Assembly (NCBI RefSeq): GCF_024448955.1 | Contig: NZ_JAMOIH010000001.1 | Location: forward strand, 248,001-312,000 | DNA from: Stutzerimonas stutzeri | GTDB lineage: Bacteria; Pseudomonadota; Gammaproteobacteria; Pseudomonadales; Pseudomonadaceae | DNA: 64,000 nucleotides | Direction: 5' to 3' | Part shown: one piece after another, positions 60,063-64,000 of the stretch | Numbering within the stretch: position 1 is the stretch's first letter | How the letters are laid out: every line of letters begins with the position of its first letter | Notes under the pieces: generated by a model | What the model was told of the DNA's origin: nothing | Seen by the model: only the letters and a program-made list of their open reading frames with translations | Databases searched by the model: none | Made by a program: the position numbers and the translations under genes

Positions 60063-60254
60063 TCAGGCGCGATCAATGCCTTTCTTCAGGGTGTCTTTGG
60101 CTTCACCTTTCACCTGCTGCGCCTCTCCCCTGATTTCCTGTCCTTGACCTTCGTTCTTCATGCGCTGATTGTCAGTGGCCTCACCGATACCTTGTTTAAC
60201 CTTTCCGGCTGCTTCATTGAGGTTGCCTTTCATTTTGTCTTCAGAGCTGCTCAT
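60063..60254 (-). CDS. CsbD-family stress protein
   Basis: 63-aa hydrophilic protein, MSSSEDKMKGNLNEAAGKVK to GIDRA, with the CsbD pattern of repeated G-x-x-K/Q motifs (GNLNEAAGKVKQGIGEATDN; GEAQQVKGEAKDTLKKG). CsbD proteins are general-stress proteins of unknown action, often sigma-S or sigma-B dependent. GAGAGGAA precedes the ATG. Single gene with its own terminator. Confidence 0.92.
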   Translation of the reverse strand: MSSSEDKMKGNLNEAAGKVKQGIGEATDNQRMKNEGQGQEIRGEAQQVKGEAKDTLKKGIDRA

Positions 60255-60360
60255 GGCATGTTCCTCTCGCTTCGTGGGTTATGAACAATGGACCGGGCTA
60301 ATCGCACGATAGTTTCGCTTTTCCGAAGAGCGGTATCGACGCGCTTCCAAGCCAAATAGG

Positions 60361-61356
60361 TCAACCGCTACGTGCTTTTTTTATCAACCGGTTGAACAGC
60401 GGCCGTCCGGCCAGATGAATGAATAGCGGCGCGCCAACGATCAGATAGAAGTAATAGGTCACGAAGCGCCAAACAACGATCGCGGCCGCAGCGGTTGATT
60501 TGCCTACCAAAGGCGCCAGCAAGGCAGCCGATGCTAAATCGGCACTCCCTGCACCACCCGGCAGCAAGCTCAACTGCCCGGCAGTAAGGGCCAGTAGCTG
60601 GATGATGAAGGTCCACGCCCAGGCGAGTTGGCTACCCAACCCCTGCAGGGTGAGGTAAAGCACGCTGTAGCGCAGCAGCCAGTGCAGTGTCGTCAGTACG
60701 AACACGCCAAGCAGGATCGCCCGCGGCAACCGGAAACAATCCAACAGAGCATTGCGGAAGCTCAACACCTTGCGCGCCCAGAAGCGCTTCCGTCGGGCCT
60801 TCATGCCCAGACGACCAGCCAGCCAACCATTGATCAAAAATACCTGCCGATGGAAACGCCCGAGCAACGCCAGCAGCACCATCAGGCCGAGCAGTAACGC
60901 AGCGCTGAAACCCAGCAGGCTGGCAATATAGGTATTGATCGAATGAGTTACCGCGTAAATCAACACACCCACCAGCGCGCAGCTAAAGAACAGTAGATCG
61001 GCCAATTGTTCGACGGCAAAGGTTGCGGTGCCCTTGGCAGGCGTCACGCCCTGACGAAGCAACAATGCCATCATCGTCAGCGGCCCGCCGGCCCCGCCCG
61101 GCGTGGCGCATATCGCAAATTCGGTGGCGATGACGATGCCCAGCGCACGAGGCTGCCGCAGGCGGCGTCGCCCGATCAGCAGTCGCAACCGAAACGCGTT
61201 GAGATACCAGCCGAGCACGATCATGCCAAGCATCGCCAACAACAGCCCCGGCGGGAAGCGCAACAGCCGCTCGAACAGCCCGGTGCCGCCCAACAGAAGC
61301 GGAACCAGTGCCGCGATCAGCAAGGCACCGGCCAACAGCCACCAGCGGCGGTTCAT
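60361..61356 (-). CDS. YbhN/UPF0104-family membrane protein
   Basis: Polytopic inner-membrane protein of the lysylphosphatidylglycerol-synthase transmembrane (flippase-like) family. ATG at 61356 (MNRRWWLLAGALLIAALVP) gives 331 aa and overlaps the DUF2334 stop as ATGA; the upstream extension is not needed. About eight membrane segments; motifs EFAICATPGGAGGPLTMMAL and LSLLPGGAGSADLASAALL. No soluble aminoacyltransferase domain, so not a full MprF. Probably flips or modifies a lipid made by the neighbouring genes. Confidence 0.88.
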   Translation of the reverse strand: MNRRWWLLAGALLIAALVPLLLGGTGLFERLLRFPPGLLLAMLGMIVLGWYLNAFRLRLLIGRRRLRQPRALGIVIATEFAICATPGGAGGPLTMMALLLRQGVTPAKGTATFAVEQLADLLFFSCALVGVLIYAVTHSINTYIASLLGFSAALLLGLMVLLALLGRFHRQVFLINGWLAGRLGMKARRKRFWARKVLSFRNALLDCFRLPRAILLGVFVLTTLHWLLRYSVLYLTLQGLGSQLAWAWTFIIQLLALTAGQLSLLPGGAGSADLASAALLAPLVGKSTAAAAIVVWRFVTYYFYLIVGAPLFIHLAGRPLFNRLIKKARSG

Positions 61357-62117
61357 GCCAGGGCGCTCGCGACGGGCGCGTGCCGGCGCAACCACCCGAT
61401 TTTGGTCATTGGCGTTCTTCCTTCCGCCAGCAGCCGAGCCAGCAAATCAAGCCAGTAACGACGCGAGAACTCATGGCGCATATCGACCGGATGCAGCCCG
61501 AGGCGCAACACCGCTGCCTGACGGTGCCGGCTGAGCATCTTTTCACTGACTAGATGCGACATGCCGCGGCGCCAGGCGCTGCGCGCGCTCCAGACCAGGC
61601 CGGGAGCGTCTATTGCGGTGTAATCGGGCAATAGATAGAAATGCCCCGGGTCGCTGGTGTAGCTCAGACCAGTTGCCGCCAAGGCCTGCCGCGCCCCGGT
61701 ACCCAACAACCACGCCGGCGCGACGAAACCGTGCAAAGGCCACTGGTTTCGCTCGAACAGCTCGATGCCCCGCTGCAGGCGCCTGGCTGCCTCGTGCCGA
61801 TCCAGCGAATAGAACTCACCTTCGTGCGTAAACACCCGGCGCATGAACCAATCGCGAGGCGTGCGAGGCGCCGGCGCCTCGTCCGCGTGATGGTAGCCGT
61901 GCAGTATCAGCTCATCACCGCGGGCGAGACGCCCGTCGAGCATATGCCTGAATTGATGATGGTCTTCGAGTCGGTTGCGGTGATGGAAATCCGGCACCAC
62001 CAACCAGCAGATCGGAATTCCGCCCAGCGCATCGACGGCTTCGACAAAGGATTTGTAGTCAGGCCAGGTTTCCGGCGCCACGTCATGCAGCACCAGTATC
62101 AGGCTGCGCTCAGCCAT
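61353..62117 (-). CDS. DUF2334 polysaccharide-deacetylase-like protein
   Basis: 254-aa cytosolic-looking protein of the NodB-type carbohydrate-esterase superfamily (DUF2334). Metal-site motifs: LVLHDVAPETW at the start, the HGYHHAD pair (about 73-79), and APAWLLG. No signal peptide. It overlaps the glycosyltransferase stop by 8 nt and the YbhN gene by 4 nt, so the three are one translation-coupled unit. It may deacetylate the sugar added by the glycosyltransferase; inferred only. Confidence 0.85.
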   Translation of the reverse strand: MAERSLILVLHDVAPETWPDYKSFVEAVDALGGIPICWLVVPDFHHRNRLEDHHQFRHMLDGRLARGDELILHGYHHADEAPAPRTPRDWFMRRVFTHEGEFYSLDRHEAARRLQRGIELFERNQWPLHGFVAPAWLLGTGARQALAATGLSYTSDPGHFYLLPDYTAIDAPGLVWSARSAWRRGMSHLVSEKMLSRHRQAAVLRLGLHPVDMRHEFSRRYWLDLLARLLAEGRTPMTKIGWLRRHAPVASALA

Positions 62118-63225
62118 GCACGGCGACCGGCAGATCGACCGTGCCCATTACCGCGTGATAGTGCGCCAACAGGCCGGCCACTACAGCGTCCCAGGCATGA
62201 TGAGCTTCGACGTGCTGGCGGGCTTGGGTACCCAGCAAGCGTGGGTCATCCTCGAAGATCTCGCGCACCGCCTGCGCCATCGCCAACGCATCCAGCGGAC
62301 GGCACAGGCGACCGGTATGAAACGGCACCAGCTCAGGCAATGCACCGGCTCGCGCAGCAATCACCGGAATGCCACAGGCCATGGCTTCCAGTGCGACCAG
62401 CCCGAACGTTTCCTGGTTACCGGCATGTAGCAACACATCGCAGCTGGCCATGTAACGCGCCACGTCGGCTGCCGGGCAGAAACGATCGATCACCGTAACG
62501 TTCTCCGGCACCCGGTGAGGCATGCGCGACCCAACCAGTAACAGATGATAGGGCTTGCCGAGCGACCGAGCGGTGTCCAGCAGGACATCGATGTTCTTCT
62601 CTCTGGAACCGCGTCCGGCAAAGATCAGCAGCCGCGCCTCGTCTGGCAATCCCAGCTTCTGGCGCAGTTCAGGATCGCGCCGGTCCGGGCGGAAGGTTTC
62701 CAGATCCACGCCCAAGGGCTGCACATAGACATCGCCGACGCCAAGGTCCTGCAGCTTTTCGGCCATTATCCGACTCGGCGCAAGCACACGGTCGAAGCCG
62801 CTGTACAGCCGCGAGACGTAGCCGTTCATGTTGGTGCCCAGCCACCCGCCGATGCGGTTGCTTACTAGCAGCGGCAGGTCGGAGTGATAGAACCCGATCA
62901 CCGGAACGTCGAGACGTCGCCCCGCGTCCAGCGCCGCCCAGGCGGTCATGTACGGATCACCGACTTCGATCACATCGGGGCGCAGGATGCGCAACTGATT
63001 GCGCCACGGAGCGCGCCGTACCGGGAAGCGGTAGCCCTTGCCGAAAGGCAGTGCCGGTGCGGGTATCTGGTAAATGCCGCCGCTATGGCTGTGACTGTCG
63101 CCCGGCACCAAGATGCTGTGGCGGACCCCCGAATACAGTTGCAGCCGGCGGTGTTTGGCTTCGAGATAGGTACGCACCCCACCACTGGCGGGTGCGTAGA
63201 ACATGGTCATGTCGGCGATATGCAA
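62110..63225 (-). CDS. Group 1 (GT4) glycosyltransferase
   Basis: GT-B fold retaining glycosyltransferase, 371 aa, starting MHIADMTMFYAPASGGVRTYLEAK. The donor-binding half shows IFAGRGSREKNIDVLL and the E(x)7E signature in NQETFGLVALEAMACGIPV. No membrane segment; probably acts at the inner face of the membrane on a lipid acceptor. First gene of the cassette with DUF2334 and YbhN. The 171-nt gap upstream to the YihY gene should contain its promoter. Confidence 0.92.
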   Translation of the reverse strand: MHIADMTMFYAPASGGVRTYLEAKHRRLQLYSGVRHSILVPGDSHSHSGGIYQIPAPALPFGKGYRFPVRRAPWRNQLRILRPDVIEVGDPYMTAWAALDAGRRLDVPVIGFYHSDLPLLVSNRIGGWLGTNMNGYVSRLYSGFDRVLAPSRIMAEKLQDLGVGDVYVQPLGVDLETFRPDRRDPELRQKLGLPDEARLLIFAGRGSREKNIDVLLDTARSLGKPYHLLLVGSRMPHRVPENVTVIDRFCPAADVARYMASCDVLLHAGNQETFGLVALEAMACGIPVIAARAGALPELVPFHTGRLCRPLDALAMAQAVREIFEDDPRLLGTQARQHVEAHHAWDAVVAGLLAHYHAVMGTVDLPVAVHG

Positions 63226-63396
63226 GATGGAGCGTCTCCGTAAGGTCTCGATGCAGCACCTTCGGAAGACGAGCGACAGCTAACTCGCTCAGCCGGAACC
63301 CACCGCGGCTAGCGCCGGCTGCGCCCGAAAGATTCTGCAATGAAATCAATGGACCACCAGCCTTGACAGTTGTTCGCGCGCGCTGGGTCGGCGACC

Positions 63397-64000
63397 TTAG
63401 CCATCGACGCGCTTGTCCCCCTCATCCTTGCCCTCGGACGACGCATGCTCAATGACAGCATTCATCTCCGCTCCAAACAGCAGCACCGCTGCGGAAATAT
63501 AGAAGTAGAGCAACAGCACGATCACCGCCCCGATACTGCCGTAGGTGGCGTCGTAGTTGCCGAAGTTCTGCACGTAGATCCCGAAGCCCACCGATGCGGC
63601 AATCCAGACGATGACCGCCAGTACCGAACCCGGCGTGATGAAGCGAAACTCCTGCTCGACATCTGGCGTGACGTAATACAGCAACGCCACGACCAGCATC
63701 ATCAGAAACACGATTACCGGCCATCGCAGCCACATCCACAGTGTCACCACAATGTCCTTCAGGCCCACCTGCTCGGCGAGCCACTCGATCACTTGTGGTC
63801 CGGTCACCATCAAACCTGCCATCGAGAGCAGAATCAGCGCCAGGCCGACGGTATAGACGACCGCCAACAGCATCAGCTTCCAGGTCGGCCGGCCCTCTTT
63901 GACGTCGTAGGCCTTGTTCATGGCATTCATCAGTGAGCGAACGCCGATCGACGCGGACCACAACGCAACGAGAATACCTATCGATAGCAGCCCACTTTTC
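63397..64000 (-). CDS. YihY/UPF0761-family membrane protein, partial
   Basis: Cut by the right edge; the frame stays open to the last base, so the N-terminus is missing. The 200 visible residues (KSGLLSIGILVALWSASIGV onward) show five membrane segments and the family stretch FRFITPGSVLAVIVWI, ending in a charged tail. The family was long called ribonuclease BN by mistake; its function is unknown. Same direction as the glycosyltransferase gene, 171 nt apart. Confidence 0.9.
   Translation of the reverse strand, partial: KSGLLSIGILVALWSASIGVRSLMNAMNKAYDVKEGRPTWKLMLLAVVYTVGLALILLSMAGLMVTGPQVIEWLAEQVGLKDIVVTLWMWLRWPVIVFLMMLVVALLYYVTPDVEQEFRFITPGSVLAVIVWIAASVGFGIYVQNFGNYDATYGSIGAVIVLLLYFYISAAVLLFGAEMNAVIEHASSEGKDEGDKRVDG

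Overview
The window is a stretch of gammaproteobacterial chromosome. It most resembles a Pseudomonas, probably of the stutzeri (Stutzerimonas) group. The evidence is high GC, polar-flagellum genes of the FleQ/RpoN type, pilZ-holB-tmk-mltG-pabC-fabF in the order I remember from P. aeruginosa, and proteins very close to Pseudomonas families (PilZ, DUF4823, DUF1285, HptB/HsbR/HsbA). The genus is an inference from remembered family sequences; no search was run. I saw no phage, insertion sequence, CRISPR array, tRNA or rRNA.

1-20.8 kb: flagellar cluster, almost all on the minus strand. In transcription order it runs fliE-F-G-H-I-J, hsbA-hsbR-hptB (an anti-sigma-antagonist / phosphatase / phosphotransfer switch), fliK, fliL-M-N-O-P-Q-R-flhB, then flhA-flhF-fleN (fleN runs off the left edge). 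RpoN-type -24/-12 sites with exact GG-N10-GC spacing lie upstream of fliE, fliK, fliL and flhA. A periplasmic Cu,Zn superoxide dismutase gene (sodC) sits on the plus strand between flhA and flhB.

21-31.5 kb: mixed metabolic and signalling genes. These are a BenE-type transporter, an SDR and an MDR oxidoreductase divergent from each other (the MDR has two tandem palindromes over its ribosome binding site), pyrF with a DUF2897 gene, a CHASE4-PAS-GGDEF-EAL protein, a lipoprotein, a MocR-type regulator with candidate direct-repeat operators, and a DUF4398/OmpA lipoprotein pair preceded by a solute-binding protein.

32.4-42.7 kb: the electron-transfer flavoprotein genes etfBA and the divergent ETF-quinone oxidoreductase gene share a control region with PsrA-like boxes. 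Then come DUF1285, DUF4823, an M42 peptidase, a TetR regulator, a class V aminotransferase and an amino-acid permease.

42.7-56.2 kb: housekeeping block, mainly minus strand: DUF177-rpmF-plsX-fabD-fabG-acpP-fabF-pabC-mltG-tmk-holB-pilZ-tatD (fatty-acid, phospholipid, folate, wall and replication functions), with a promoter almost on top of the DUF177 start codon. maf, sppA, a HAD phosphatase and rluC lie to the right. rne follows with a leader of nearly 500 nt.

59.9-64 kb: a CsbD stress protein, an overlapping set of glycosyltransferase, DUF2334 deacetylase-like and YbhN/UPF0104 membrane protein genes that looks like an envelope glycolipid cassette, and a YihY-type membrane protein cut by the right edge.

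Most of the window is ordinary core chromosome. The points worth following are regulatory (tandem palindromes, MocR repeats, PsrA boxes, near-leaderless start) and organisational (sodC inside the flagellar cluster, the envelope cassette).
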